NCBI GenBank assembly: GCA_902781215.1
Contig: CACZIO010000016.1
Span: 1 to 53,443, forward strand
Reading direction: 5' to 3'
DNA length: 53,443 nucleotides
Origin: an uncultured Lachnospiraceae bacterium
GTDB taxonomy: Bacteria > Bacillota > Clostridia > Lachnospirales > Lachnospiraceae
Position 1 is the first letter of the stretch. Every line of letters starts with the position of its first letter. The notes under the pieces are model-generated. The model made no database searches. It saw nothing but the letters and a program-made list of their open reading frames with translations, and was not told where the DNA came from. The position numbers and the translations under genes are program-made. This document shows, piece after piece, positions 10,825-19,711 of this stretch.

Positions 10825-11685
10825 TTATGCTCCCTCGGCGCCTGCGACGATCTCGGTGATCTCCTGTGTGATACTGGCCTGTCTCGCGCGGTTGTAGAAC
10901 AGACTGAGATTTTCGATCATCTCACTCGCGTTGTCCGTCGCGGCCTCCATGGCCGTGCGGCGCGCCGCCAGCTCACTGGCGACCGAGACATTGATACTGG
11001 TATACAGGATACCCGCCAGATACTCGGGGACGATCGCGTTGAACACTTCCTCGCTGGAGGGCTCATACAGGATCAGGTCCCTGGTACCGTTTTCGTCCAG
11101 TTCCGGATTTTCAAAGTCGGAAAGAGGCAGGAGCGCGCTCGATTTGGGCACCTGGGACATCATGGAGACGAAGTTGGTGTAGCACATGGACACATGGCCG
11201 AACTCTCCGTCCTCATAGGCCTCGCACACCGACTTGGCGATGCGGAAGCAGTCCGAGATGGTGACCTTGGCGACCTCCGCGTAGGCGTCCGTGAAGATCT
11301 CCACGCCTCTGTGGCGGAAGTACTCCACGGCCTTTTTCCCGATGGGAAGGACCGCGTAGTCATGTCCCTCCACCTCTTTTTCCGTGAATTTGAACAGGTT
11401 GGCATTGTAACCGCCCGCGAGGCCCCTGTCGCCGGCAATGACGACATAGAGCCGTTTTTCACTGGTCCCGGCCTTGGTAAAGCAGGACTGGAAATCCGTG
11501 TTCTCGTTGGCGATCTGGGTCAGGGTGCCCTTCATGGTGCGCAGATAGGGCTTGCTGGCCATGGCCTTGTCCTTGGCCTTGCGGAGCTTGGACGCGGCGA
11601 CCAGCTGCATGGCCTTGGTGATCTGCATGGTGTTCTGGACACTCTTGATCCGCAGCTTGACTGCCTTCATATTAGCAGCTGCCAT
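10825..11685 (-). CDS. atpG: ATP synthase F1 gamma subunit
   Basis: Central rotating shaft of F1. The 286-aa protein has the conserved N-terminal helix (RIKSVQNTMQITKAMQLVAASKL) split here into KSVQNTMQITKAM and VAASKLRKAK, and the C-terminal helix partner (MEAATDNASEMIENLSLFYNRARQ, shortened). GGAGAAAAAAA precedes the ATG at 11683-11685. Located between atpA and atpD in standard order. Confidence 0.96.
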   Translation of the reverse strand: MAAANMKAVKLRIKSVQNTMQITKAMQLVAASKLRKAKDKAMASKPYLRTMKGTLTQIANENTDFQSCFTKAGTSEKRLYVVIAGDRGLAGGYNANLFKFTEKEVEGHDYAVLPIGKKAVEYFRHRGVEIFTDAYAEVAKVTISDCFRIAKSVCEAYEDGEFGHVSMCYTNFVSMMSQVPKSSALLPLSDFENPELDENGTRDLILYEPSSEEVFNAIVPEYLAGILYTSINVSVASELAARRTAMEAATDNASEMIENLSLFYNRARQASITQEITEIVAGAEGA

Positions 11686-11747
11686 AGTTTTTTTCTCCTA
11701 TGCAGTGCCTCTGCCGGGCCCCTCCGGGTCCGGGCGGACGCACCGGT

Positions 11748-13292
11748 TTAAGCCAGGCTTCCCTGCGTGGCCTTTTTGGACTCGATGAAGCTGTGGGTGA
11801 AGCCCTCCAGGACAGACCTGAGCTTGTCGTCGTCGCCCTTGTCCATGGCGCCGGTCTCGCGGATCGCCTTCATGACGGCGATGGCGTCGGGATCCTGCTC
11901 CAGGCGTCTCACCAGCTGTTCCTGATAGTCCGCGATGTCCGCGACATTGACGTCCTTGAGGATGCCGTTGACGGTCGCGTACAGGATCGCGATCTGTTTC
12001 TCCACGGGCCAGGGCACGTTCTTGCCCTGCTTGAGGACTTCGACGATGCGCTCGCCCTGGGCCAGACGGGACTTGGTGTCCTCGTCCAGGTCGGAGCCGA
12101 ACTGAGCGAAGCTCTGCAGCTCCCTGTACTGGGAGTAGACCAGCTTCAGGGTACCCGCGACCTTCTTCATGGCCTTGATCTGGGCGTTGCCGCCGACGCG
12201 GGAGACCGAGATACCGGGGTTGATGGCCGGCATGATACCCGAGTGGAAGAGCTCCGTCTCAAGGAAGATCTGGCCGTCCGTGATGGAGATGACGTTGGTC
12301 GGGATGTAGGCCGACACGTCACCGGCCTGGGTCTCGATGATGGGAAGTGCGGTCAGTGAACCGCCGCCCAGCTCATCGGAAAGCTTGGCCGCGCGCTCCA
12401 GCAGTCTCGAGTGCAGATAGAAGACATCGCCGGGGTAGGCTTCACGTCCCGGGGGCCTTCTGATCAGGAGGGAGATGGCGCGGTAGGCGACCGCGTGCTT
12501 GGACAGGTCATCGTAGATGATCAGCACGTGTTTTCCCTTGTTCATGAAATATTCGCCCATGGCGCATCCTGAATAAGGCGCGATGAACTGGAGCGGGGAG
12601 GGCTCGGAGGCCGTCGCCGCGACGACGATGGTGTAGTTCATGGCATCCGCCGCCTTGAGGTCCGCGACCAGGCCCGCGACTGTGGACCTCTTCTGGCCGA
12701 TGGCGACATAGATGCAGATGACATCCTTGCCCTTTTGGTTGATGATGGTGTCGATGGCGATCGTGGTCTTGCCTGTCTGGCGGTCGCCGATGATGAGCTC
12801 ACGCTGGCCTCTGCCGATGGGGATCATGGAGTCGATGGCCTTGATACCCGTCTGCAGCGGCTCCTTGACCGGCTGGCGGTCGATGATGCCGGGCGCGGGG
12901 GACTCAACTGCGCGGAACTCGGATGTCTCGATGGGGCCTGCGCCGTCGATGGGCTGGCCGATCGCGTTGACGACGCGGCCGATCATGGCCTCGCCGACCG
13001 GAACGGAGACAACACGGCCCGTGCGCTTGACAGTCTGCCCCTCGCTGATCCCCGTGTCTTCTCCGAAGAGGACGGCTGAGACGCTGTTCTCCTCGAGGTT
13101 CTGCGCCATGCCGAAGGTTCCGTCCTGGAATTCCAGGAGCTCGCCCGACATGCAGTTCACCAGCCCGCTGACCCTGGCGATACCGTCACCGACTGTGAGA
13201 ACGGTGCCGGTCTCGTTCTGGATGATCGCATTTTCATAATACTTGATCTGACTGCGGATCACCTGGGAAATCTTCTCTGGTTTTAATTCCAT
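11748..13292 (-). CDS. atpA: ATP synthase F1 alpha subunit
   Basis: Non-catalytic nucleotide-binding subunit of F1. The 514-aa protein has the N-terminal beta barrel ([14 protein letters not shown]), the P-loop GDRQTGKT (169-176) and the conserved [14 protein letters not shown] segment. Its length is standard. The 160-base gap to atpH is unusually wide and contains the nested hairpin at 13351-13407. GAGGAAAAG lies just before the ATG. Confidence 0.98.
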   Translation of the reverse strand: MELKPEKISQVIRSQIKYYENAIIQNETGTVLTVGDGIARVSGLVNCMSGELLEFQDGTFGMAQNLEENSVSAVLFGEDTGISEGQTVKRTGRVVSVPVGEAMIGRVVNAIGQPIDGAGPIETSEFRAVESPAPGIIDRQPVKEPLQTGIKAIDSMIPIGRGQRELIIGDRQTGKTTIAIDTIINQKGKDVICIYVAIGQKRSTVAGLVADLKAADAMNYTIVVAATASEPSPLQFIAPYSGCAMGEYFMNKGKHVLIIYDDLSKHAVAYRAISLLIRRPPGREAYPGDVFYLHSRLLERAAKLSDELGGGSLTALPIIETQAGDVSAYIPTNVISITDGQIFLETELFHSGIMPAINPGISVSRVGGNAQIKAMKKVAGTLKLVYSQYRELQSFAQFGSDLDEDTKSRLAQGERIVEVLKQGKNVPWPVEKQIAILYATVNGILKDVNVADIADYQEQLVRRLEQDPDAIAVMKAIRETGAMDKGDDDKLRSVLEGFTHSFIESKKATQGSLA

Positions 13293-13350
13293 TGCTTTTC
13301 CTCTGAATAAATGATGTCGATGTTCATGTTTTCATGATCATCGCGGATAT

Positions 13351-13407
13351 ACCGGTCCGCGCGGCAGTTCGCGCCGGCCCGTCCGGCCGGCATGCGCGGG
13401 CACCGGT
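13351..13407 (-). other. atpH-atpA intercistronic nested hairpin
   Basis: Outer stem ACCGGT + CCGCGC pairs with GCGCGGACCGGT (2-base bulge). Inside it, GCCGGCC pairs with GGCCGGC around GGAC. It occupies most of the only large gap between F1 genes, so it may set atpA expression or protect processed mRNA (inference). Confidence 0.45.
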
Positions 13408-13452
13408 TCTATGTTTTGTACAGATACGAATTACGGTGAGACAGATTCCCTG

Positions 13453-13992
13453 TCACAGGACTGTCTCGGTGACTCTTCTGCGGATCTCGTCCAGTCTGCC
13501 GCCGACCGTGCCGTCGAACAGCTTCCCGTCGAGCTCGACGGAAAGGCCGCCCAGGACCTTTGCGTCCACCCTGCGGTTGAGCAGCACTTTCCTGCCGCTG
13601 ACCTTCTCCAGCTTTGCCTGCAGGGCCTGCGCCTGGTCCTCGCTGAGGGGAACCGCGCTGGTCACGATGGCCTCGGAGATGCCGTGATCCCTGTTGTAGG
13701 ATTTCCGGTAGGCGCTGCAGCAGGTCGAAAAACCGCGCAACATCCCCTTCTCCACCAGGATCTTGAGAAAGTTCAGCAGATAAGGATGGATCTGTCCGCC
13801 GAAGGCGTCATCCAGCAGCTGAATCCGGTTCTTGCCGGGGATCGAAGGCTCCGAGAGCAGGGTGATATAGTCGGGGTTTTCCCGGAAGATACCGCGCACC
13901 GCCTCCAGCTCCTCCATGATCTGATCGTCGGCCTTCTCCTCAGCAGCCAGATCATACAGGCTCTGCCCGTAAAGACCCCATGCTGTTGTCAT
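13453..13992 (-). CDS. atpH: ATP synthase F1 delta subunit (OSCP)
   Basis: Peripheral-stalk subunit tying the b subunits to the top of F1. The 179-aa protein has the N-terminal six-helix domain and the conserved C-terminal VDAKVLGGLSVELDGKLFDG. Its start overlaps the end of atpF by four bases (ATGA type), a sign of translational coupling. Confidence 0.94.
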   Translation of the reverse strand: MTTAWGLYGQSLYDLAAEEKADDQIMEELEAVRGIFRENPDYITLLSEPSIPGKNRIQLLDDAFGGQIHPYLLNFLKILVEKGMLRGFSTCCSAYRKSYNRDHGISEAIVTSAVPLSEDQAQALQAKLEKVSGRKVLLNRRVDAKVLGGLSVELDGKLFDGTVGGRLDEIRRRVTETVL

Positions 13993-14492
13993 GATGCCTC
14001 TCCTACATTCTTAATAAAATCATCGATGAGACGCTTGTGGTCCGCCTCGTCGATCTCTTTCTCGACGACCTTGCCGGCGATATCCATCGCCAGTCCGCCG
14101 ATCTCGTTTTTGACCTCATTGATCGCCTTTTTGCGTTCCTGGGCAATGTCGGCCTCGGCCTGGGCTTTGATGCCGGCCGCCTTGGCCTGGGCCTCGTGCA
14201 CGAGGTCGTCCGCGCGTCCCTGGGCCTCTCTCTGGGCGTCCTGCATGATGCGGGCCGCCTCTTCGCGGGCCTTGGCGATGCCGGACTCGTACTGGGTCTT
14301 CAGGCCGTCCGCCTCTTCCTTTGCCTCGCGCGCCTCGCGGATCGCCTGATCCGTGAGCTGTCTCCTCTTCTCGAGGATGTCATTGACGGGCTTGAAAAGG
14401 AACTTTTTGATCAGGAACAGCTGGATCATCAGATTCAGGAACTGGGCGATCATAGTCCACGGAACCAGTGTTACCAGTGGCTGTGTATTCAT
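13989..14492 (-). CDS. atpF: ATP synthase F0 b subunit
   Basis: Peripheral-stalk subunit. The 167-aa protein has one N-terminal membrane helix (about 10-30, IAQFLNLMIQLFLIKKFLF), then a long charged coiled coil (KREAREAKEEADGLK type, Ala/Glu/Lys-rich), as expected for b. It overlaps atpH and follows atpE by 48 bases. Confidence 0.94.
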   Translation of the reverse strand: MNTQPLVTLVPWTMIAQFLNLMIQLFLIKKFLFKPVNDILEKRRQLTDQAIREAREAKEEADGLKTQYESGIAKAREEAARIMQDAQREAQGRADDLVHEAQAKAAGIKAQAEADIAQERKKAINEVKNEIGGLAMDIAGKVVEKEIDEADHKRLIDDFIKNVGEAS

Positions 14493-14540
14493 GCTTTTCC
14501 TCCAATTCCCTGTTCTGGTCTATATGCCGCGGGCCGGTTC

Positions 14541-14876
<336 letters not shown>

Positions 14877-14946
14877 TCAGCCCCGCAGCCGCGGGACCGG
14901 GTGCTGTCTGTTTTCGAGTCTGACGCGCACGCGTCCGTCCTCTGTA

Positions 14947-15711
14947 TTATCCCTCCGCGGCGTTCGCGATGTACATGATCGTCAGCATCGTGAAGATGAA
15001 CGCCTGCATGGCACCGGTGAACCAGTCAAAATAGACCGACAGGACCGCCGGAAGGCCCACGCTCAGGATCGGGATGTGGCTCAGGAAATCGCCGACCGCG
15101 CCGGGGATCAGTCCCAGGAGCGCGCCGGAGGCGATCGCCAGCGCCGCGTAGATCAGGCCGTTGATGACGATACCGGACAGGATGTTGCCGAAGTGACGGC
15201 AGGCCATACTGACGGGCGTCGCGAGCTCGGACAGGATATTGAAGGGGGTCATGACCGGGATCGGTTCCGTGAAGCCCTTCATGTAGCCGAGCAGGCCGCC
15301 GGCCTTGATCTTGTTTGCCGTGATCATAATGAAGACCAGGATCGCCCAGGAGGCCTCCGTCGACAGGTCCGCCGTCGGACTCCGGAAGATCGGGATCAGG
15401 CTGATCAGGTTCGAGACGATACTCGTGGCAAAAATGGTGGAGACAAAGGGGATCAGGTTGTCAAACTTTGTCCCGCCCGTATTGTTCCGCACCAGGTTCG
15501 TGGCGGCCTCCACGATCATCTCGGCCACCGCCTGGCGTTTGGAGATCTTCTCCACCTTCAGGTTGCGCGTCAGGAAAATGCACAGTCCCGTGATGATGAG
15601 CATGACGATCCAGCTCACCACCAGTGTTTCCGTAATCAGGATATCCCCGAGGACAGGGATCCCGGTCGGAATTCTCGCGAATATCTTCGCACCGGAAATG
15701 TCAAATTCCAT
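14947..15711 (-). CDS. atpB: ATP synthase F0 a subunit
   Basis: Stator channel subunit next to the c-ring. The 254-aa protein has five to six membrane helices, the essential Arg in helix 5 in the region reading LSELATPVSMACRHFGNILSG (cited in two parts: LSELATPVSMA, CRHFGNILSG) and a conserved C-terminal YFDWFTGAMQAFIF segment. GAGGAGGTGAG precedes the ATG. It lies 465 bases after atpI; a second promoter may lie in that gap at 16012-16040. Confidence 0.96.
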   Translation of the reverse strand: MEFDISGAKIFARIPTGIPVLGDILITETLVVSWIVMLIITGLCIFLTRNLKVEKISKRQAVAEMIVEAATNLVRNNTGGTKFDNLIPFVSTIFATSIVSNLISLIPIFRSPTADLSTEASWAILVFIMITANKIKAGGLLGYMKGFTEPIPVMTPFNILSELATPVSMACRHFGNILSGIVINGLIYAALAIASGALLGLIPGAVGDFLSHIPILSVGLPAVLSVYFDWFTGAMQAFIFTMLTIMYIANAAEG

Positions 15712-16011
15712 TGAAAATACTCACCTCCTCTTTCCTCGTTTTTTGAATTCAGAAACTGTCCCGTAACAGCCCGGAAAAGACTTGCGATACTCCCGGATTA
15801 TTAAGTGACAGGTCCCTAACACCTGTAACATCTCTGGTTGACGGTTGCTGCGGACGCACCGGTTCCGTCGCTGCGCCACAGACCCGCTCCTTTCGGTCTG
15901 CCCGGAACAGTGCCTGCCGGCGCTGACCTCATGCGGGATCCCGTGTGTGTATGCACGCATAAAAAGAACTCTCAGCGTCCATCTATGTCAGCGGCTTCTT
16001 TCATCCCTCTA

Positions 16012-16040
16012 GTATTATGAAATAATAATAGAAAAAGCAA
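16012..16040 (-). promoter_or_regulatory. Possible internal promoter for atpB onward
   Basis: Minus strand TTGCTT (16035-16040), 17-base spacer, TAATAC (16012-16017) in an AT-rich patch. It would give a leader of about 300 bases before atpB. The 465-base gap (15712-16176) otherwise shows only a short T-rich stretch (GCGCTTTTTTGCTTTTT) after atpI that could weaken read-through, and no credible gene. Confidence 0.4.
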
Positions 16041-16176
16041 AAAAGCGCTGCTGCAGACCGCTGTGCCCTGACGGGCGCCACCTCAGTCCGGTCCCCCCAG
16101 ACCGCACCTCAGGACAGCGATAAGCATTCCTATTCAATGAATCCGTAAAAGCGGATTGTACCGGTCAATATGACCC

Positions 16177-16791
16177 TTATGTCTCATCCGGCAGGTCACC
16201 GGCTGCCGACTCCGTCACAGCGGCAGCGGCATCAGCATCGGCACCGGCAGCCTCCGTGCTCTGAGCACTCTCTGAACCGGCTGCGGCGTCCACGCCGGCA
16301 GAAAGGTCATCCGCGCCGGCAGCATCCGCATCAACATTCGCGCTGCTGCCGGGTTCCTCACCGGCTGCAGTCTGCGCAGGTTTTCCCGTGATACCCATCC
16401 TGATTCCCCGGATCTTGATGACGAGACTGGGGATAAAGAGCGGGATGATCCCCGCCGCGTAATGAAAACAGGGCGCGAAGATGGCGACGATGATCCAGAT
16501 CCCCCGCATCAGCATGCGGTTGCGGTAACTCACCCGCATCATGCGCAGGGCGTCATCCCTGTTCTCGACGTTGACCACATTCTGGACGGTAACCGCCATC
16601 AGAAAAAAATTGGCGACGGCGACCGCGCCTCCGCACAGGGCACCGAGCACGACCCGGTAGTCAAACCTGACGGCGGACTGCGGAAAGATCAGATAAACGA
16701 TCAGAAACAGCAGGATCAGGGCAATACAGCCGATGCCCGTGCCGGCCGCGACGGCCACGGTCTCCTGCCTGACGGCTTTTTGTAACTTCAT
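16177..16791 (-). CDS. atpI: ATP synthase subunit I (AtpI-like membrane protein)
   Basis: A 204-aa membrane protein at the head of the atp operon. AtpI/UncI is known to help c-ring assembly. I see four predicted helices: about 12-35, 45-68, 98-118 and 120-135. After residue 140 comes an Ala/Asp/Gly/Ser-rich, acidic, probably disordered tail of about 65 residues, which is odd; usual homologues end near 130. The ribosome site is weak (no GGAGG; the upstream reads GCAGTAGAGAAATAG). The call rests on membrane topology and on position between atpZ and atpB. Confidence 0.75.
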   Translation of the reverse strand: MKLQKAVRQETVAVAAGTGIGCIALILLFLIVYLIFPQSAVRFDYRVVLGALCGGAVAVANFFLMAVTVQNVVNVENRDDALRMMRVSYRNRMLMRGIWIIVAIFAPCFHYAAGIIPLFIPSLVIKIRGIRMGITGKPAQTAAGEEPGSSANVDADAAGADDLSAGVDAAAGSESAQSTEAAGADADAAAAVTESAAGDLPDET

Positions 16792-16860
16792 GGTTTTACT
16801 ATTTCTCTACTGCTTGTCTACTGCTTTTCTGCGAATTCTCTCTATAAGAAATATTTCTAT

Positions 16861-16914
16861 TTTCAATAAATATTTTGATTTACATTTTTTATATAAATCA
16901 TATTTCTATTGAAA
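16861..16914 (-). other. AT-rich hairpin between atpZ and atpI
   Basis: TTTCAATA pairs with TATTGAAA and TTGATTTA with TAAATCA, in one imperfect stem of about 20 bp with almost no G or C. The 167-base gap around it (16792-16958) is strikingly AT-rich against the GC-rich surroundings. It has no T-run of terminator type. Confidence 0.45.
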
Positions 16915-16958
16915 TAATGTATGGTCTCTGCAGAAATGATGTGTCACCGGTTTTTCCC

Positions 16959-17225
16959 TCAGCGATGGCCGTTGAAGGACCGCTCTTCCTTGCCCCTCCG
17001 GGGCTTCTTCTCCTTGTTCGTGACCGACAGGTAGACCTTGTAGGCAGTCATAAAGGAGGCGCCGAGGCCGAGGATCATGCCCGGCAGATAGATCCACAGG
17101 GGCGCATGCAGGCGCGTGCACAGCAGGTAGCAGACCGCCAGGCACATCAGGATTGGCGTCGCCAGGGACAGTCCCAGCTGTCCCAGCATGGTCAGCTGCG
17201 CCAGTATTTCATTCCATCCCTTCAT
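16959..17225 (-). CDS. atpZ: AtpZ-family small membrane protein
   Basis: An 88-aa protein with two membrane helices (about 12-33 and 42-64), containing LGQLGLSLATPILM and IYLPGMILGLGASFMTAYKV split across them. That pattern, with a short loop and a basic tail (KEKKPRRGK), fits the AtpZ/AtpI family found before F0 genes in Firmicutes, proposed to act in cation supply or assembly. I chose the ATG at 17223-17225 (AAGG seven bases upstream) over a GTG six codons earlier. First gene of the operon. Confidence 0.75.
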   Translation of the reverse strand: MKGWNEILAQLTMLGQLGLSLATPILMCLAVCYLLCTRLHAPLWIYLPGMILGLGASFMTAYKVYLSVTNKEKKPRRGKEERSFNGHR

Positions 17226-17266
17226 CAGGGTCCTTCCCTTCACTTCGTAAACATGAATATTCTAAC

Positions 17267-17295
17267 ATGATACACTTTTTCTCTTGGCCGGGCAA
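17267..17295 (-). promoter_or_regulatory. Main promoter of the ATP synthase operon
   Basis: Minus strand TTGCCC (17290-17295), 17-base spacer, TATCAT (17267-17272), placing the start near 17260, about 35 bases before atpZ. Confidence 0.7.
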
Positions 17296-17375
17296 TGACT
17301 TTATTCTGGAAAAGCGTGCTGAAAGTCATAAGTTTTTTCTTTCACATTCTTTCCGACCATGCCGCTCATAAGAGC

Positions 17376-17401
17376 AAAAAAACGGGAAACCGGCTGTTTC
17401 G
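17376..17401 (-). terminator. Terminator after the SDR gene
   Basis: Minus strand GAAAC-AGCCG-GTTTC followed by CCG and seven U (17376-17384). The stem is short (5-6 bp), so strength is moderate. It separates the SDR gene from the atp promoter. Confidence 0.5.
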
Positions 17402-17433
17402 CTGCGATCTGCGGGCATTAGCGCCGGAACAGA

Positions 17434-18423
17434 TCAGTGCGCCGCCTGTCCGGATGCAGCCTCCGGATCCGTGTCCGCCGCGGGTCCCAGCTTCTTTTTC
17501 TGCTGGGCGGCGGTCAGGCGCACGGTCATGGCCGCCGGGAGCAGGCGTTGTCCGATCACGGCGGCCCGGATCTCCCGGCCGGGGATGATCACGGTCTTTT
17601 TGCGCCGCATCATGCGCAGGGCATAGGTGACACACTCCTCGGCGGAGATGCCGGGGAGGGCGAAGGAAACATCCGCCACCGCGTTGAACTCCGTGTTCAC
17701 AGGCCCCGGGCACAGGCAGCCGACATAGACAGGGGATTTCCCCTGCCGCAGTTCCTCGGCGACGCCGCGCGTGAGGCTGGCCATGTAGGCCTTGGTCGCG
17801 TAGTAGCCGGACATGAAGGGGCCGCCGGGGAAGAGTCCCGCCGACGAGGCGACATTGAGAATGGATCCGCCCCCCTCCGCCTCCATTCTGTGCAGGACGT
17901 ATTTGAGCAGGACATGCTGGGCGGTCACATTGACGTCGATCATGTTGACCTCCCGCATGAGGTCCGTGCCCATGAAGGGGCCGCTGACGCCGAAGCCCGC
18001 ATTGTTGATAAAGACATCGATCCGCCGGCCGACCAGGTCCTCACAGAGCCGGATCAGGTCATCCCGCCTGGCCAGGTCCGCCGGCAGCAGCAGGCACTCC
18101 GTGCCCAGCTCCGCCCGCAGGGTCTCCAGCCGGTCCCGCCTTCTGGCGACCAGGATCAGGGGATGGCCCTCCAGGGACAGCTGGCGGGCAAATTCGCGGC
18201 CGATCCCGGAGCTGGCCCCGGTAATCAGGGCGTAGTTTTTGCCGCCCTCGCCATGGAAATCCTGCAGCTCGCCCGTGACCCGCTGTATGCCCTCCTCCAG
18301 GAACTGCCGGCCCTCTTCGAGGAACTGCCGGCCTTCCTCCAGCAGGAGTTTTCCGCCGGCTTTCAGATATTTACTGCTCTCCTGCAGATATTTTTTACCG
18401 CTTTCCATATCGATCCCATCCAT
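17434..18423 (-). CDS. Short-chain dehydrogenase/reductase with N-terminal amphipathic repeats
   Basis: NAD(P)-dependent oxidoreductase of the classical SDR family, substrate unknown. The 329-aa product has the cofactor motif TGASSGIG (about 68-75), NNAG (about 139-142), the catalytic Ser in SSAGLF and YYATK with the Tyr-Lys pair. Before the Rossmann fold lies an unusual stretch of about 60 residues with a repeated heptad-like unit (GRQFLEE twice), which may form a helix for membrane or partner contact. The C terminus (after about 290) is Lys/Ala-rich. No good ribosome site precedes the ATG at 18421-18423; starting at the second Met (MESGKK) is possible. It stands alone between hairpin repeats and a terminator. 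Confidence 0.85.
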   Translation of the reverse strand: MDGIDMESGKKYLQESSKYLKAGGKLLLEEGRQFLEEGRQFLEEGIQRVTGELQDFHGEGGKNYALITGASSGIGREFARQLSLEGHPLILVARRRDRLETLRAELGTECLLLPADLARRDDLIRLCEDLVGRRIDVFINNAGFGVSGPFMGTDLMREVNMIDVNVTAQHVLLKYVLHRMEAEGGGSILNVASSAGLFPGGPFMSGYYATKAYMASLTRGVAEELRQGKSPVYVGCLCPGPVNTEFNAVADVSFALPGISAEECVTYALRMMRRKKTVIIPGREIRAAVIGQRLLPAAMTVRLTAAQQKKKLGPAADTDPEAASGQAAH

Positions 18424-18443
18424 TCGTTTTGTGGCGATGACTT

Positions 18444-18485
18444 CCTGTGCGTAAGCGTTTGTGCAGGCACACGCTTACGCACAGG
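18444..18485. repeat. Palindromic repeat, copy A
   Basis: CCTGTGCGTAAGCGT pairs perfectly with ACGCTTACGCACAGG, enclosing a GTGC/GCAC inner stem. The core GTGCAGGCAC is shared with 2866-2915. It is followed by TGATGAAAAC, whose complement lies next to copy B. Confidence 0.75.
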
Positions 18486-18553
18486 TGATGAAAACTCCGC
18501 ATTGTTCCGCGCTTACACGCTCTCACAATGCTGCAAACATTCGGATTCCGCTC

Positions 18554-18580
18554 GTTTTGCGCAAAAGGCATGCGCAAAAC
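18554..18580. repeat. Hairpin between the two repeat copies
   Basis: GTTTTGCGCA (18554-18563) and TGCGCAAAAC (18571-18580) form a perfect 10-bp stem around AAAGGCA. It sits midway between copies A and B. Confidence 0.7.
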
Positions 18581-18613
18581 GGCTCCTTCCTCATGTTTGT
18601 ACGTTCGCCAGAT

Positions 18614-18649
18614 GTGCGTAAGCGTTTGTGCAAGCACACGCTTACGCAC
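18614..18649. repeat. Palindromic repeat, copy B
   Basis: GTGCGTAAGCGT pairs with ACGCTTACGCAC, with GTGC/GCAC inside. It is nearly identical to copy A over 34 bases. GATGAAAAC (18487-18495) and GTTTTCATC (18662-18670) form an outer inverted pair around the whole block. Confidence 0.75.
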
Positions 18650-18668
18650 GCCTGGCTCACTGTTTTCA

Positions 18669-19655
18669 TCAGGTGTCTGTCGGGAAGTGCAGCCCCGCGC
18701 CCAGGCGTCCTTTTTCAATCGCCCGCATGACACCGAGTGTGATGCCCAGTTCGCGTTCCATGAAGGCAGTGTCTCTCTCCGCCGCCGCCCTAGAGAAGTT
18801 CCGGAATTCCTGGACCATGCGGCTCTTGTCGGGGACAGGGATGTACTCCTCTGTCTTTCCACCGATGCACCACCGGAGCTGCTCCGCCTCGTTGGGCTTC
18901 CCGGGCACCTCGATCCAGCCTTTTTCTCCCTGGATCGTAAAGTGGGAGGGGCTGTCCGAATCCTTGGCCGCCGCCAGGACGCCAACGAAGTCCGGATAGC
19001 GCAGGACCGCGATCCCGGAGGTGTCCACGCCGTTGAAACCGATGTTGGGCAGGTACTCTACATCCTCGGGCTCACCCAGGAGGGCGACCGCCATGTTGAA
19101 ATTATAGACATTGAGGTCGTAGAGGGCACCGCCGCAGGCCTCCGGATCAAATGCCGGGGCAACATCCCCCTTCAGATACCGGTCGTAGCGGCTGGAGTAC
19201 TGGCTGAAATTGGCCTGGACCATGCGGATCCGGCCGATCCTGGGCAGCTCCTCCCGCATCCGGTCGATGATCCGGCAGTTGCGTGTGGTCACCGCCTCGA
19301 AGATAAAGCGGCCGTTGGCGCGGGCCAGGTCCGCCAGCTCCTGGGCGTGCGCGGTCAGCGTCGTGAAGGGCTTCTCCATGATGACGTCCTTGCCCGCCAG
19401 CAGGGCCTTCTTTCCATATTCATAGTGCATCAGGTTGATGATACCCACATAGACCGTGTCGATGCCGGGATCCGCCAGGAGTTCATCGTAGTCGGTGTAG
19501 ACCTTCCCGATCCCGAATTCCTGCGCAAAGGCCTCTCCCTTGGCCAGGCTGTGGGGCCTCGCCAGGATGGCTGTCAGCTCGATGGCGGGCACCTCCGACA
19601 TGGCTGTCAGTGCCTCGCGAATGATAAAACCGGTTCCGATGATGCCTATTTTCAT
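18669..19655 (-). CDS. Gfo/Idh/MocA-family oxidoreductase
   Basis: NAD(P)-dependent sugar- or inositol-type dehydrogenase; the substrate cannot be told. The 328-aa protein starts MKIGIIGTGFI with the GxGxxx dinucleotide motif, has the EKPFTT motif (Lys is catalytic) and a C-terminal alpha/beta domain with ACGGALYDLNVY, the usual GGG-x-DxG region. The ATG at 19653-19655 has AAGGAGC upstream. A gap of 56 bases from the AAA+ gene suggests they may share a transcript. Confidence 0.9.
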   Translation of the reverse strand: MKIGIIGTGFIIREALTAMSEVPAIELTAILARPHSLAKGEAFAQEFGIGKVYTDYDELLADPGIDTVYVGIINLMHYEYGKKALLAGKDVIMEKPFTTLTAHAQELADLARANGRFIFEAVTTRNCRIIDRMREELPRIGRIRMVQANFSQYSSRYDRYLKGDVAPAFDPEACGGALYDLNVYNFNMAVALLGEPEDVEYLPNIGFNGVDTSGIAVLRYPDFVGVLAAAKDSDSPSHFTIQGEKGWIEVPGKPNEAEQLRWCIGGKTEEYIPVPDKSRMVQEFRNFSRAAAERDTAFMERELGITLGVMRAIEKGRLGAGLHFPTDT

Positions 19656-19711
19656 GTTGTGTGCTCCTTTTCTTCTGTCGCAGATCCCCTGCAGACTCAC
19701 TGCTGTTATCC

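Noticed and set aside
15721-15960. 79-codon minus-strand frame before atpB
   Set aside because: No ribosome site, composition unlike a protein, and it ends in the atpB ribosome site region. Probably leader RNA.
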